A stretch of DNA of 64,000 nt. It comes from Cystobacter ferrugineus (GTDB lineage: Bacteria > Myxococcota > Myxococcia > Myxococcales > Myxococcaceae). Each line of letters starts with the position of its first letter. Positions within the stretch are counted from its first letter, which is position 1. Made by a program: the position numbers and the translations under genes. The stretch lies in assembly GCF_001887355.1 (NCBI RefSeq), contig NZ_MPIN01000003.1, forward strand, positions 912,638 to 976,637, given 5' to 3'. The notes under the pieces were generated by a model. It made no database searches. It was not told the origin of the DNA and was given only the letters and a program-made list of their open reading frames with translations. This document shows, piece by piece, positions 8,761-19,050 of this stretch.

Positions 8761-11124
8761 ATGTCTGGTCCACTGAGTGACTCGGAGTTGGAGAAGATCG
8801 ACGCCTACTGGCGCGCCGCCAACTACCTCTCGGTGGGACAGATCTATCTCAAGGACAACCCGCTGCTCACGCGCCCACTCGTGCTGGACGACATCAAGCC
8901 CCGACTGCTCGGGCACTTCGGCACGACCCCCGGGTTGAACTTCATCTACGTCCACCTCAACCGCATCATCCGGCTGAACCAGGCCAACATGATGTATGTG
9001 ATTGGCCCGGGACATGGCGCCCCCGGCATCATCGCCAACACGTTCCTCGAGGGCTCCTACACGGAGACCTATCCCAACATCGAGCGCAACGCCGATGGAG
9101 TGAAGCGGCTGTTCCGCCAGTTCTCCTGGCCCTACGGCGTGCCCAGCCATGACTCACCGGAGGTGCCCGGCTCCATCAGCGAGGGCGGCGAGCTGGGCTA
9201 CAGTCTGCTGCACGCCTACGGCGCCGCCTTCGACAACCCGGACCTCATCGTCGCCTGCGTGGTGGGAGACGGCGAGGCCGAGACGGGCCCGCTGGCGGCG
9301 AGCTGGCACTCCAACAAGTTCCTCAACCCCATCTCCGATGGCGCGGTGCTGCCGATCCTCCACCTCAACGGCTACAAGATCGCCAACCCCACGCTGCTCG
9401 CGCGCATCGATCCGGACGAGCTCCAGGCCCTCTTCCGCGGCTACGGCTACCACCCCTATGTCCTGGAGGGGGATGACCCGAGGACGATGCACCAGCGCAT
9501 GGCGGAGGTGCTCGACACCATCTACCGGGAGATCCGCGACCTCCAGCGCAAGGCGCGCGAGAACAACGACGCCACCCGGCCCCGCTGGCCCATGTTGATC
9601 CTCCGTACCCCCAAGGGCTGGACGTGCCCCGCCGTGGTGGACGGCAAGCCGGTGGAAGGCACCTGGCGCGCCCACCAGGTCCCGCTCGACGAGGTGCGCA
9701 CCAACCCCGAACACTTGAAGCTGCTCGAGCAATGGCTGCGCGGCTACAAGCCCCACGAACTCTTCGACGAGCACGGCACCTTCCGAGAGGAACTGGCGGA
9801 GATCGCGCCCAAGGGACGGCTGCGCATGGGCGCCAATGCCCACGCGAATGGGGGGCAGCTCCTGGTGCCGCTCGTGCTGCCCCACTTCCGCGACTACGCG
9901 GTGGAGTGCGGCACACCGGGCGCCCACGTGGTGAGCGCGACGAGCGTGCTGGGCAAGTACCTGCGCGACGTCATGCGCCGCAACCTCTCCCAGCGCAACT
10001 TCCGCATGTTCGCGCCGGACGAGAACGCCTCCAACCGCTTGCAGGCCGTCTACGAGGCGAGTGGCAAGCGGTGGAATGCCCGCTACGAGGACGTGGATGA
10101 ATCCCTCTCCGTGGAGGGCCGGGTGATGGAGGTGTTGAGCGAGCACCTGTGCCAGGGATGGCTCGAGGGCTATCTGCTCACCGGACGCCACGGCTTCTTC
10201 TCCTGCTACGAGGCGTTCATCCACATCGTCGACTCGATGTTCAACCAGCACGCCAAGTGGCTCAAGTCCGCCAAGGACCTGGCGTGGCGCAAGCCCATCG
10301 CCTCGCTGAACTACCTGCTCAGCTCCCACGTGTGGCGGCAGGATCACAACGGGTTCTCCCACCAGGATCCCGGCTTCATCGACCACGTGGCCAACAAGCG
10401 CGCCGACACGGTCCGCATCTACCTGCCCCCGGACGCCAACACGCTCCTGTCCGTGACGGACCACTGCCTGCGCACGAAGAACTACGTGAACGTCATCATC
10501 GCGGGCAAGCAGGCCGCTCCGGTGTGGCTCGACATGGAGAGCGCGGTGCGCCACTGCGCCGCGGGCATCGGCATCTGGGAGTGGGCGGGCAACGAGGCGG
10601 GAGGCGAACCGGACGTGGTGATGGCCTGCGCGGGGGACGTGCCCACCCTGGAGACGCTCGCCGCGGTGACGGTGCTACGCGAGTGGGCGCCGGAGTTGAA
10701 GGTCCGCGTCATCAACGTCGTGGACCTCTTCACCCTGGAGCCCGTCAACAGCCACCCCCACGGGCTGAACGATGAGGACTTCGACCGGCTCTTCACCGTG
10801 GACAAGCCCGTCGTCTTCGCCTTCCACGGCTACCCCACCATCGTGCACAAGCTCACCTACAACCGGACCAACCACGGCAACATCCACGTGCGCGGCTACA
10901 AGGAAGAAGGCACCACCACGACGCCCTTCGACATGACCGTGCTCAACGACATGGATCGCTACACGCTGGCGCGCGATGCGATCCGCCTCTCTCCCGCCAC
11001 GGCCCACCGGGTGAAGGACGCCGAGCAGCGGCTGTCGGAGGTCCTCCAGCGGCACAAGCTCCACGTCACCGAACACGGTGAGGATCTGCCGGAGGTGCGC
11101 GACTGGAACTGGACGGCGCGATGA
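8761..11124 (+). CDS. xfp: xylulose-5-phosphate/fructose-6-phosphate phosphoketolase
   Basis: 787-residue TPP-dependent phosphoketolase. It cleaves xylulose-5-P (and often fructose-6-P) with phosphate to give acetyl phosphate plus glyceraldehyde-3-P (or erythrose-4-P). The start [20 protein letters not shown] is the family signature. The TPP site is [19 protein letters not shown]. The length is normal for the family. Its stop overlaps the ATG of acetate kinase by 4 nt (ATGA), so the acetyl phosphate is passed directly to ATP formation. A GAGGAG ribosome site lies about 9 nt before the ATG. Confidence 0.97.
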   Translation: MSGPLSDSELEKIDAYWRAANYLSVGQIYLKDNPLLTRPLVLDDIKPRLLGHFGTTPGLNFIYVHLNRIIRLNQANMMYVIGPGHGAPGIIANTFLEGSYTETYPNIERNADGVKRLFRQFSWPYGVPSHDSPEVPGSISEGGELGYSLLHAYGAAFDNPDLIVACVVGDGEAETGPLAASWHSNKFLNPISDGAVLPILHLNGYKIANPTLLARIDPDELQALFRGYGYHPYVLEGDDPRTMHQRMAEVLDTIYREIRDLQRKARENNDATRPRWPMLILRTPKGWTCPAVVDGKPVEGTWRAHQVPLDEVRTNPEHLKLLEQWLRGYKPHELFDEHGTFREELAEIAPKGRLRMGANAHANGGQLLVPLVLPHFRDYAVECGTPGAHVVSATSVLGKYLRDVMRRNLSQRNFRMFAPDENASNRLQAVYEASGKRWNARYEDVDESLSVEGRVMEVLSEHLCQGWLEGYLLTGRHGFFSCYEAFIHIVDSMFNQHAKWLKSAKDLAWRKPIASLNYLLSSHVWRQDHNGFSHQDPGFIDHVANKRADTVRIYLPPDANTLLSVTDHCLRTKNYVNVIIAGKQAAPVWLDMESAVRHCAAGIGIWEWAGNEAGGEPDVVMACAGDVPTLETLAAVTVLREWAPELKVRVINVVDLFTLEPVNSHPHGLNDEDFDRLFTVDKPVVFAFHGYPTIVHKLTYNRTNHGNIHVRGYKEEGTTTTPFDMTVLNDMDRYTLARDAIRLSPATAHRVKDAEQRLSEVLQRHKLHVTEHGEDLPEVRDWNWTAR

Positions 11125-12290
11125 ACGGCCCCCTGCTGGTCATCAACAGTGGCTCGTCCTCGCTGAAGTTCGGAGTGTATGCGCACCGCGAGGGTCATGA
11201 GGCCGTGCTGTTCAAGGGCGTGGTGCGGCACATCGGGGGCGAGCGGGGCACCCTGTCCCTCCAGGACGCCCACGGACAGAAGGTGTTCGAGAAGTCCGCG
11301 CCCTACCCCACCCAGCGCGAGGCGTTCGAGCGGGCCATGGACCGGCTGGAGTCCCTCGGGCACACCCCACCCGTGGCGATCGGTCACCGCGTCGTCCATG
11401 GAGGGCCGCACCTGCGGGAGCATCGGGCGCTCACCGAGGAGGTGCTTCACACCCTGGAGGCGACGACGCACTTCGCGCCCCTTCACGTGCCGCCAGCGCT
11501 CGAGTTGATCCACCACGCGCGCGAGCGCTACCCGTCCGTGCCCCAGTTCGCGTGCTTCGACACGGTCTTCCACCGCACGCTGCCCGAGGAAGCGGCGGTC
11601 TTCCCGGTGCCGCGCCAGTACCGGGACCAGGGCGTGGAGCGCTACGGCTTCCACGGGCTCTCCTACGAATCCATCGTGGAGCGGCTCAAACCCCGCGTGC
11701 CCGAGCGCACCGTCGTGGCGCACCTGGGCAGCGGAGCCAGCCTGGCCGCGCTCCGGCACGGCATCTCCGTGGACACCACCATGGGCTTCACTCCCACGAG
11801 CGGCATTCCCATGGGCACGCGCACGGGCGATATCGACCCCGGCGTGCTGCTCTGGTTGCTGCGCCAGGGCCACGTGGATGCCGGGGGGCTCGAATCCCTG
11901 GTGAACCACGACTCGGGGCTCAAGGCCCTCTCCGGAGGGACGAGCGACATGTCCGAGATCACGCGGGCCGCGGGGTTCGGGGATGCATCGGCGGCGCTGG
12001 CGCTCTCGGTCTTCGTGCGGAGCATCGCCAAGACGATCGGGGCCTATGCGGCGGTGCTCGGCGGAATCGACCTGCTCGTGTTCACGGGAGGCATCGGCGA
12101 GAACAGTCCCATCGTGCGCCAGCGCGTCTGCGCGATGCTCGGCCACCTGGGACTGGCTCTCGACGACGCCCGCAACCGGGATGGCCAGGGAGTCCTCTCG
12201 GCGCCCGGCTCGCGCGGGACGATCCAGGTCCTCCCCAGCGAGGAAGAGGAGCAGATCGCCCGCCATACGCGCCGGCTGATGCGCGGATGA
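11121..12290 (+). CDS. ackA: acetate kinase
   Basis: 389-residue acetate kinase (acetyl-P + ADP <-> acetate + ATP). Family motifs are [13 protein letters not shown] at the N-terminus, [41 protein letters not shown] and [17 protein letters not shown]. It is translationally coupled to phosphoketolase by a 4-nt overlap. Together they make a phosphoketolase bypass yielding ATP without pyruvate. No phosphotransacetylase is next to it. Confidence 0.96.
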   Translation: MNGPLLVINSGSSSLKFGVYAHREGHEAVLFKGVVRHIGGERGTLSLQDAHGQKVFEKSAPYPTQREAFERAMDRLESLGHTPPVAIGHRVVHGGPHLREHRALTEEVLHTLEATTHFAPLHVPPALELIHHARERYPSVPQFACFDTVFHRTLPEEAAVFPVPRQYRDQGVERYGFHGLSYESIVERLKPRVPERTVVAHLGSGASLAALRHGISVDTTMGFTPTSGIPMGTRTGDIDPGVLLWLLRQGHVDAGGLESLVNHDSGLKALSGGTSDMSEITRAAGFGDASAALALSVFVRSIAKTIGAYAAVLGGIDLLVFTGGIGENSPIVRQRVCAMLGHLGLALDDARNRDGQGVLSAPGSRGTIQVLPSEEEEQIARHTRRLMRG

Positions 12291-12298
12291 GGACGACC

Positions 12299-13495
12299 TC
12301 AGGCCGGGTGCAGTTCCAGGGGAAGTACCGCGGGCCCACGGGTCGTCACCGCCACGTTCCACGTCACGGGACCGGGCTCGCGCACCAGCCGGTCACACCG
12401 CTCGAGCAGCACCTCCATGGCCAGGCGCGCCTCCAGCCGGGCCAGGGGTGCCCCCACACAGAAATGAATGCCCTGGCCGAAGGCCAGACTCGGTACGCCC
12501 GTGCGATCCATGTCGAAGCGGTGGGCGTCGCGATAGACGGACTCGTCCCGGTTGGCCGAGACGAACTGCACGAGCAACACGGCCCCCTTGGGCAGCTTCA
12601 CCCCGCCCAGCTCCGTCTCCTGGGTGGTGGTGCGGATGGTGGACTGGGAGGGTGACTCGAAGCGCAGCACCTCCTCGATGAACCTGGGCACGAGCGTCCG
12701 ATCCTTCTTCAGCCGCGCCCAGATGTCCGGGTTGTCCGCCAGGGTTAGCCCGCAGAGCCCCAGCAGGTCATACGTCGTCTCCAGTCCCGCGATGAGCAGC
12801 AGGACGAGGAAGCCCATCAGCTCGTCATCCGACAGCACCCCGCCTTGCGCCCGGGCCTGCAGCAGATCACTCACCACGTCGTTGCCGGGCTCGCGTCGGC
12901 GCAGCTCCAGGACGCCGTTCAGGTGGTGCTTCATATCGTCCAGGGCGGCGACCAGCTCGGCCCGTCGCTCCGTGGCCTCCGCGGGGATGATGCCAACGCC
13001 CGTCACCGCGTCCGCCCAGCTCTTGAAGCGCGGCGCCAACGAGGCATCCAACCCCAGCAGCGCGCTCATGGCTCGCGAGGGCAGCGCCAGGGCCATCGAC
13101 TCGACGAAGTCCACCCGGCGGCGCGCCAGCATGTCGGCGACGATCGACTCCGCCGAGGCGCGGATGAAAGGCTCCAGACGGGCCACGCCCGGAGCCGAGA
13201 AGGTCCGGGTGATGAGCGACCGCAAGCGGGTGTGGGTCGGCGGATCCGTCATCAGAAGGGAGTCGATCACCGGGTTGCGCTGCTCGAGCCAGGCCGGCTG
13301 CACGGAGGGACGGAAGCCCTCGGACGAGAAGAGCTGCGGATTCTTGAGGACATAGAGCACGTCCTCATAGCGGGTCACCGCCCACATCCCTCCCGGCTCC
13401 ACCTGGCTGACCGGCGCTTCCCGCCGAAGTGCCGCATAGAAGGGGTGCGGATTGTTCCAGATCTCGGGCGCGTAGATATTGGGTCGCTGGGTCAT
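12299..13495 (-). CDS. cytochrome P450
   Basis: 398-residue soluble bacterial class I-type P450. The haem-binding loop FGQGIHFCVG carries the Cys ligand. The I-helix AGLETTYDLL carries the acid/alcohol pair region, with Thr-Thr in place of the usual -T-T/N pattern. EEVLRFESP holds the K-helix ExxR. No ferredoxin or reductase is adjacent, so redox partners must come from elsewhere. The substrate is unknown. ATG at 13495 is chosen because the MTQRPNIYAPE start matches P450 N-termini. Convergent with ackA, 8 nt apart. Confidence 0.93.
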   Translation of the reverse strand: MTQRPNIYAPEIWNNPHPFYAALRREAPVSQVEPGGMWAVTRYEDVLYVLKNPQLFSSEGFRPSVQPAWLEQRNPVIDSLLMTDPPTHTRLRSLITRTFSAPGVARLEPFIRASAESIVADMLARRRVDFVESMALALPSRAMSALLGLDASLAPRFKSWADAVTGVGIIPAEATERRAELVAALDDMKHHLNGVLELRRREPGNDVVSDLLQARAQGGVLSDDELMGFLVLLLIAGLETTYDLLGLCGLTLADNPDIWARLKKDRTLVPRFIEEVLRFESPSQSTIRTTTQETELGGVKLPKGAVLLVQFVSANRDESVYRDAHRFDMDRTGVPSLAFGQGIHFCVGAPLARLEARLAMEVLLERCDRLVREPGPVTWNVAVTTRGPAVLPLELHPA

Positions 13496-13619
13496 GAAGG
13501 GGACTCGAGCAAGGACATCAAGGATAGGTCCGGCCGCGCACCGGCGGCAATGAGCCCTCTCCCGCACCTTGGCGGAGAAGCGCACCATGCGGGCATGATG
13601 AGGCCAGGAAGGGGCGAAG

Positions 13620-14084
13620 ATGATCCAGGTCGTCGAGGGAGATCTGCTGGACCAGCGTGCGGATGCGATCGTCAATGCCTGGAACCGGAACATCATCCCC
13701 TGGTGGCTGCTGCTGCCGCAGGGGGTGTCGGGGGCCATCAAGCGGCGAGGGGGTCTCCAGCCCTTTCGCGAGCTGGGGCGCGTGGGCCCCATGCCGCTGG
13801 GCTCGGCGGTCGTCACCTCCGCTGGGCGGCTGCCCTACCAGGGCATCATCCACGTGGCGGGCATCAACATGCTGTGGCGCGCCTCGGAGCGGTCCATCCG
13901 TGACTCGGCGCGCAACGCGCTGGCCCGGGCGCGCGAGCGCTCCTGGCGCTCGCTGGCGTTCCCCGTCATCGGCGCGGGTAGCGGCGGATTCAACGAAGAG
14001 CGAGCGCTGAGCTTCCTGCTCTCGGCGCTGGAGGAGGAAGCCGCGGAGTTCGACCTCACCGTGGTGCGCTACCGGCAACACTGA
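13620..14084 (+). CDS. macro-domain protein
   Basis: 154-residue stand-alone macro domain. It starts IQVVEGDLLDQRADAIVNAWNRN, the ADP-ribose-binding GD(L)...(A)IVNA strand. The second conserved loop is FPVIGAGSGGFNEERAL. Macro domains bind or hydrolyse ADP-ribose derivatives (e.g. O-acetyl-ADP-ribose, ADP-ribosylated proteins). No ADP-ribosyltransferase is seen nearby. Divergent from the P450 gene, with 124 nt between start codons. Confidence 0.85.
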   Translation: MIQVVEGDLLDQRADAIVNAWNRNIIPWWLLLPQGVSGAIKRRGGLQPFRELGRVGPMPLGSAVVTSAGRLPYQGIIHVAGINMLWRASERSIRDSARNALARARERSWRSLAFPVIGAGSGGFNEERALSFLLSALEEEAAEFDLTVVRYRQH

Positions 14085-14130
14085 GCGCGCCCTACCCGAG
14101 CAGCCAGACGAGCCCAGGATGCCCGCGCGC

Positions 14131-14200
14131 CTCTCCGCGAGGTGTCTCTCCGCGAGGTGTCTGATGACACCACCCGGCGAGTCGCCTGAAATTCAGGCGA
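14131..14200. repeat. 15-bp tandem duplication and two inverted repeats before the sulfatase-like gene
   Basis: A 15-nt unit (ctctccgcgaggtgt) is present twice in tandem at 14131-14145 and 14146-14160. It is followed by an inverted repeat ggtgtc-tgat-gacacc at 14156-14171. A second palindrome, tcgcctgaa-a-ttcaggcga, lies at 14182-14200. The second is perfect (9-bp arms, 1-nt centre) and ends 22 nt before the ATG of the sulfatase-like gene, so it could be an operator or a leader hairpin. Function unknown. Confidence 0.55.
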
Positions 14201-14222
14201 GGGGGTGTCAGTCGCCTCCCCG

Positions 14223-16349
14223 ATGAACACCCTGTCCGGTGAGATGAGGCCCCCTACCCCGCTCCCTTTCGTGCGTGTGCTCACCTGGGCCTGCCGGGGC
14301 GGGCTGTGCGCCTTCATCGGCCTCTACACCCTGTGTGCCGTGCTCAACATGCAGTTGGGCTATCAGGGCAACGAGAACACCGATCTCACCACCCTGGTGT
14401 GGCGGGAGTGGCGGCACGTGGTGTTGGGACAGGTGGCCCGACTGCTCACGGCGCATACGGTGCTGGGGCTGCTCGCGGGGCTCTGCCTGGGACTGGGCGC
14501 ATGGGGCGTGGGCGTGAAGCGTTGGAGCACGGCCTTCCTGTGGGGGCTCGGCGGAAGCCTGCTCCTCGCATTGCTCGCCCTCCTGGGGGACATGGCACAC
14601 CATCCCCATCTCTATGCCGCCACGCTCTACACGCGCGCGGAGTGGACGCGGGCCCTGCTGCTGGCTGTCAGTCAGACATCTCCCGCGCCCTGGCGCGCCC
14701 TGGCCGCGCTGCTCATCACGATTGCTCCCGTGTTGGCGCTCTGGCGCCTCGGCAGGGAGCCTCGAGGGGAGGTCCAGACGCCACGGCGTGCGCCGGCCGC
14801 GCTGAAGCCCTTGGGAGTGGCCGTCCTGGGCGCGCTCCTCATGGGCTTGCTGCTCGCGTGGAATCCCCGCTCCGCGTCCTCCTCCGAGCGGCCCCGCCGC
14901 CCCAACCTGCTCATCCTCGCCTCGGACGGGCTGCGGCCGGATCACCTCTCGGGCAATGGCTATCCCCGCCCGACGTCGCCTCACATCGATCGGCTCATGC
15001 GCGAGGGCAGTCACTTCGAGGAGACGCTCGTGCAGATTCCGCGCACGGGGCCCTCATGGTCGACGCTGCTGAGCTCCCAGTGGGCGGGCCAGCACCCCAT
15101 CCGTCACACCATGGTGGGCCCCGAGGCACGAACTCAATCCTTTCCCACGCTCGCCACCGCGCTGCGCGAGGCGGGCTGGCGGACGGCGGTGCTGTCTGAC
15201 TATGCGGGTGACATCTTCTCGCGCCTGCCGCTGGGCTTCGAGCACGTGAGCGCCCCCGCCTTCAACTTCCCCGAGCTCATCCGCCAGCGCATGCTCATCA
15301 CCCAGGTGACGCTGTTGCCGTGGACCGCGCTCGTGCCCTCGTTCTTCTCCGAGCGGCAGCAGTTTCCCGAGCTCACCGATCCCTCCCCGCTCGCGGCGAG
15401 CACCCGCCGCGCGCTCGAGGGCTTCGGCTCCGACGAGCCCTTCGCGCTGCTCGTGTTCGCCTCGGTGACGCACTTCCCCTACGCCGCGCCGCATCCGCAC
15501 GAAGGCCAGTTCCTCGCGCCCGGAGAGCAGGGGCCCTGGCGCTTCGGGGCCACGCCCCTGATGGAGGCGCCGCGCTCGCCTCCGAGCGACTCGGACAAGG
15601 CGGCGCTGGTGGCCAACTATGACGCGAGCGTGCTCGCCTTCGATGCGTTCGTGGGGCGGACGATGGAAGAGCTGGAGCGGCGGGGGCTCGCGGAGGACAC
15701 GCTGGTGGTGGTGGTGTCGGACCACGGCGAGCACCTGGAGGAGAGCGACCGGGGAATGGGCCATGGGGAGCACCTGTGGGGCGGCGAGGCCCTGCGCGTG
15801 CCCTTCATCCTGCGCTGGCCCGGCAAGGTGGCGGCGGGCCGGGAGGTGGCCACGCGCGCGCGGGCCATCGACGTGGCGCCCACCCTGCTGGAGCTGCTGG
15901 GCGTGGAGGCCCCGGAGCGCTTCCAGGGGCGCTCGTTGGCTTCCCAGCTCACGCCGGGGCGGGCGCCTCCCGCGCTGGAGGAGCTGCCCGCGCTCATCGA
16001 GACGGACCTCTGGTTCTCGGATCGAGATGACCAGCGCTACCAACAATTCCGCCTGCCCTACCCCTGGCTCTACGAGACCATGAGGGCCGAGCCTGGCACG
16101 GGGGACCTTTCACTCAAGCCCGAGTGGGAGGAGGCGGTGGAGCGCGCCAGGCACCGGGGCCTCTACCTGGGCCGCTGGAAGCTGTTGGAGCTGCCCATGC
16201 GAGAGGGCGTGCGCGTGGAGCTCTATGACGTCCGAGCGGACCCCGGGGAGCGGCACGAGGTGTCCGCCGCGCATCCCGAGGTGGTGGCCGAGTTGCGCGC
16301 CCGGCTCCACCGGGAGCGCACCTGGGGCGAGGCCACCGGGTCGTTCTGA
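14223..16349 (+). CDS. membrane-anchored sulfatase/phosphotransferase-fold enzyme
   Basis: 708-residue protein with about five N-terminal membrane segments (roughly residues 15-45, 80-98, 105-125, 155-175, 195-215), then an extracytoplasmic alkaline-phosphatase/sulfatase-fold domain (ILASDGLRPDHLSGNGY to VVSDHGEHLEES). The nucleophile position reads T-G-P-S-W-S-T-L-L with Thr275, not the C/S-x-P-x-R that becomes formylglycine in true sulfatases. Thr is used by phosphoethanolamine/phosphoglycerol transferases and nucleotide phosphodiesterases. I therefore call it a sulfatase-superfamily enzyme, more likely acting on phospho-groups of lipid or glycan. The DHGE metal ligands are present. An upstream GTG (14205) is a possible alternative start. 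Confidence 0.8.
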   Translation: MNTLSGEMRPPTPLPFVRVLTWACRGGLCAFIGLYTLCAVLNMQLGYQGNENTDLTTLVWREWRHVVLGQVARLLTAHTVLGLLAGLCLGLGAWGVGVKRWSTAFLWGLGGSLLLALLALLGDMAHHPHLYAATLYTRAEWTRALLLAVSQTSPAPWRALAALLITIAPVLALWRLGREPRGEVQTPRRAPAALKPLGVAVLGALLMGLLLAWNPRSASSSERPRRPNLLILASDGLRPDHLSGNGYPRPTSPHIDRLMREGSHFEETLVQIPRTGPSWSTLLSSQWAGQHPIRHTMVGPEARTQSFPTLATALREAGWRTAVLSDYAGDIFSRLPLGFEHVSAPAFNFPELIRQRMLITQVTLLPWTALVPSFFSERQQFPELTDPSPLAASTRRALEGFGSDEPFALLVFASVTHFPYAAPHPHEGQFLAPGEQGPWRFGATPLMEAPRSPPSDSDKAALVANYDASVLAFDAFVGRTMEELERRGLAEDTLVVVVSDHGEHLEESDRGMGHGEHLWGGEALRVPFILRWPGKVAAGREVATRARAIDVAPTLLELLGVEAPERFQGRSLASQLTPGRAPPALEELPALIETDLWFSDRDDQRYQQFRLPYPWLYETMRAEPGTGDLSLKPEWEEAVERARHRGLYLGRWKLLELPMREGVRVELYDVRADPGERHEVSAAHPEVVAELRARLHRERTWGEATGSF

Positions 16350-16507
16350 AAAATGGCCCGGCTGCCTGGGTGCATCTGCCTTGTGCTGGGTCGGGTGCAG
16401 GGGACCACTATATCTTGGGCCTGCTTACCTCTTCTCAACACCCTCTAACGTGCCCACACGAGGAACCGCTTCTCGCCGTCCATCGTTGGAGTCTCCTGCT
16501 ACCCCTC

Positions 16508-18439
16508 ATGCGGTTCAAAGTGTCCACCATGTCCTGGCGCATGGTCTTTGTCTTCTGCATCCTGTCGCTGCTGCCCCCCCAGGCGGTGGCCCAGGAGGCG
16601 CGTCCGGCTGGAAAGTCCGTGCTCCTGCTCATTCCCGAGGATACGGCGCTGCCCGCCATGGCGACGCTCGTCGCCAGTCTCCGCTCCTCCTTGTGGGAGG
16701 CCCGGGACGGCCCGATCACTCTGGATGTCGAGAGCCTGGATCTGGGTTGGGCCCGCGGGCCTGCCTACACACACGCCCTGCACACCTGGTATCTGGCCAA
16801 GTACCGGGAGCGTCGGCCGGATGCCCTCATCGCGTTCCGCTCTGACGCCATCCAGTTGGCCCTGCAGCTGCGCCGGGAGCTGTGGCCGGATATCCCGATG
16901 ATCGTCCTCTCCGAGGACGAGCGGCTCTGGGAGCAGCAGCCTCGCCCGGAGCGGGTGGCGGGCCTCTGGCTGCATTATGACATGCGGGCCACCGCGGAGC
17001 TGGCCCTGCAGCTGCTGCCCAGCACACGGAGGCTGGCGCTCGTCAACGGCTCCAGTCCCTGGGAGCGCGCTCAGCAGGAGCAGATGGTGCGAGAGCTGCA
17101 ACCGCTGCTGGCGCAGCGGGGGCTGGAGTTCATCGACCTGAGCAACCTGCCGCTGGCCGAGCTGCTCGAGCGCGCGAGGACCCTGCCGGACGATACCACT
17201 GTCCTCACCTTCACCTTCATGACCGATCCCAGCGGGAGACCCTTCGTGGGGCGCGAGATCGCACGCCTGTTGCTCTCCGCCAGCAACCGGCCCTGCTTCG
17301 CCCTCCACGACACCGTCCTGGGTCTGGGGTTCGTCGGCGGAGCGCTCGTCAGCTACGAGGCCGTGGGCCAACAGCTGGGCATGCTCACCTCCCGCGTATT
17401 GCGTGGAGAACAGGAGGAATTCCTCGCGCCCCTGAAGCCGGCCCCCGTGGACACGCGGGCGGTCGATGCCCGCGCGCTGCGGCGCTGGGGCATCCCCCGC
17501 GATCGGGTGCCTCCCGGGGTGCGGCTCGCCTTCGACGAGCCCACGCTCTGGGAGCGCTACCGCTGGTGGGTCCTGGGGGCACTGACGATCAGCGGCCTGC
17601 AGGCGCTGGTGGCCGGGGGGCTCGTGGTGGAGCGCCGCCGCCGCATGCGTGCCCAGGCCGAGCTCCTCGAGCGCCAACGCCTGGAGAAGCTCGCGGAGAT
17701 GGAGGCGCGTCGAACCCTGGATCAACTGGCCCACGTGAGCCGGGTGGCCGCCCTGGGCGAGCTGGCCGCCTCACTGGCTCATGAACTCAACCAGCCCCTG
17801 GCCGCCATCCTCAGCAACGCCCAGGCCGCACGCCGCCTGCTGAACACCACCCCCGCGCAGTTGGACGAGGTGCGCGAGGCCCTCGGGGACATCATCTCCG
17901 ACGACAAGCGCGCGGGCGAAGTCATTCACCGCATGCGCGCGCTGCTCAAGCGGGGGGAGCCCCGGCAGGAGCTCCACTCGCTCAATGATCTGGTGCGCGA
18001 GGTGGCGCGCCTGCTGGCCAACGACATGCACCTGCGCGGCGCGACCCTGCAACTGGCGCTGGCCCCGTCGCTGCCCGCCGTCCAGGGGGACGGAATCCAG
18101 CTCCAACAGGTGGTGCTCAACCTGCTCATCAACGCCATGGATGCCATGGCGGATGTCCCCGCGGGCCAGCGCCAGCTCCAGGTCCGCACCGCCTCGCCAG
18201 GCCCGGGGCAGGTGGAGCTGAGCGTGCAGGACTCGGGAGGAGGGATCGAGCCGTCGCGGCTGGCCCTCATCTTCGAGCCCTTCTACTCCACCAAGGAGCA
18301 CGGGCTGGGCATGGGGCTGTCCATCAGCCGCTCCATCGTCGAGGCGCACGGCGGCCGCTTGCAAGCCGAGAGCCCTCCGGGGCAGGGGGCTCTGCTACGG
18401 TGCGTGCTTCCCGCGCTGCACACGGAGTCCTCGCCATGA
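16508..18439 (+). CDS. sensor histidine kinase with ABC-substrate-binding-like sensor domain
   Basis: 643-residue kinase. A signal peptide (about 1-29, ending AVAQEA) precedes a ~310-residue periplasmic domain resembling the ABC-type substrate-binding fold (PF04392-like: VLLLIPEDTALPAM, DALIAFRSDAIQLALQLRRE). One membrane helix follows (about 353-375), then a coiled linker, HisKA with His425 in AHELNQPLAAIL, and HATPase_c (NLLINAMDAMAD, DSGGGI, GLGMGLSISRSIV). It lacks PAS and HAMP. It overlaps the response regulator by 4 nt. It likely senses a small periplasmic ligand. A start at 16529 is also possible. Confidence 0.9.
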   Translation: MRFKVSTMSWRMVFVFCILSLLPPQAVAQEARPAGKSVLLLIPEDTALPAMATLVASLRSSLWEARDGPITLDVESLDLGWARGPAYTHALHTWYLAKYRERRPDALIAFRSDAIQLALQLRRELWPDIPMIVLSEDERLWEQQPRPERVAGLWLHYDMRATAELALQLLPSTRRLALVNGSSPWERAQQEQMVRELQPLLAQRGLEFIDLSNLPLAELLERARTLPDDTTVLTFTFMTDPSGRPFVGREIARLLLSASNRPCFALHDTVLGLGFVGGALVSYEAVGQQLGMLTSRVLRGEQEEFLAPLKPAPVDTRAVDARALRRWGIPRDRVPPGVRLAFDEPTLWERYRWWVLGALTISGLQALVAGGLVVERRRRMRAQAELLERQRLEKLAEMEARRTLDQLAHVSRVAALGELAASLAHELNQPLAAILSNAQAARRLLNTTPAQLDEVREALGDIISDDKRAGEVIHRMRALLKRGEPRQELHSLNDLVREVARLLANDMHLRGATLQLALAPSLPAVQGDGIQLQQVVLNLLINAMDAMADVPAGQRQLQVRTASPGPGQVELSVQDSGGGIEPSRLALIFEPFYSTKEHGLGMGLSISRSIVEAHGGRLQAESPPGQGALLRCVLPALHTESSP

Positions 18440-19050
18440 CGCAAGCCCCCGCCACCATCTTCCTCGTGGACGACGATGAGTCCGTGCTGCGGGGGATGGG
18501 GCGGCTGCTGCGGGCCGCCGGCTATGCCACGAAGCCCTTCGCCTCGCCCTCCGAGTTCCTCGCGCAGCTCTCCGGGGACACGCCGGGCTGCGCCGTGCTG
18601 GACCTGCGGATGCCGGGGCTGAACGGGCTGGAGTTGCAGCAGGCCATGGAGTCCAAGAATTGCCACCTGCCTGTCATCTTCATCTCCGGCCACGGGGATG
18701 TGCCGGCCAGTGTCAGGGCCATGAAGGCCGGCGCCGTGGACTTCCTCCTGAAGCCCTTTGATGAGCAACAACTGCTGGGAGCCATCTCCGAGGCCTTGCT
18801 CAAGGACGCGGCGGTCCGCGCTGGCCGCGCCGAGACCGCCGCGCTGCATGCCCGTCATGCCGTCCTCACTCCCCGCGAGCGCGAGGTCTGCGCGCTGGTG
18901 GCCCAGGGGCTGACCAACAAGGAGGTCGCCCAGCGGCTGGGCACCACCGAGAAGACCATCAAGGTGCACCGCGCCCGCGTCATCCAGAAGCTGGACGTGG
19001 ACTCGGTGGCGGAGCTGGTGCGGTTCGTGGACCGGCTGGGCCAGGGCTGA
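18436..19050 (+). CDS. FixJ-like response regulator (REC + LuxR HTH)
   Basis: 204 residues. The receiver has DDDE at residues 10-13, phospho-acceptor Asp56 (VLDLRMPG) and Lys in LLKPFD. The C-terminal LuxR-type HTH reads LTPREREVCALVAQGLTNKEV through TEKTIKVHRARVIQKL. Start and stop overlap with the kinase (ATGA). This is the cognate transcription factor. The last ~63 nt of the gene belong to a repeat found twice more downstream, each copy ahead of an envelope-protein gene. These genes are therefore candidate targets. Confidence 0.94.
   Translation: MTQAPATIFLVDDDESVLRGMGRLLRAAGYATKPFASPSEFLAQLSGDTPGCAVLDLRMPGLNGLELQQAMESKNCHLPVIFISGHGDVPASVRAMKAGAVDFLLKPFDEQQLLGAISEALLKDAAVRAGRAETAALHARHAVLTPREREVCALVAQGLTNKEVAQRLGTTEKTIKVHRARVIQKLDVDSVAELVRFVDRLGQG

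Noticed and set aside
9154..10554. Minus-strand open frame opposite phosphoketolase
   Set aside because: Antisense shadow in high-G+C DNA; phosphoketolase is certain.
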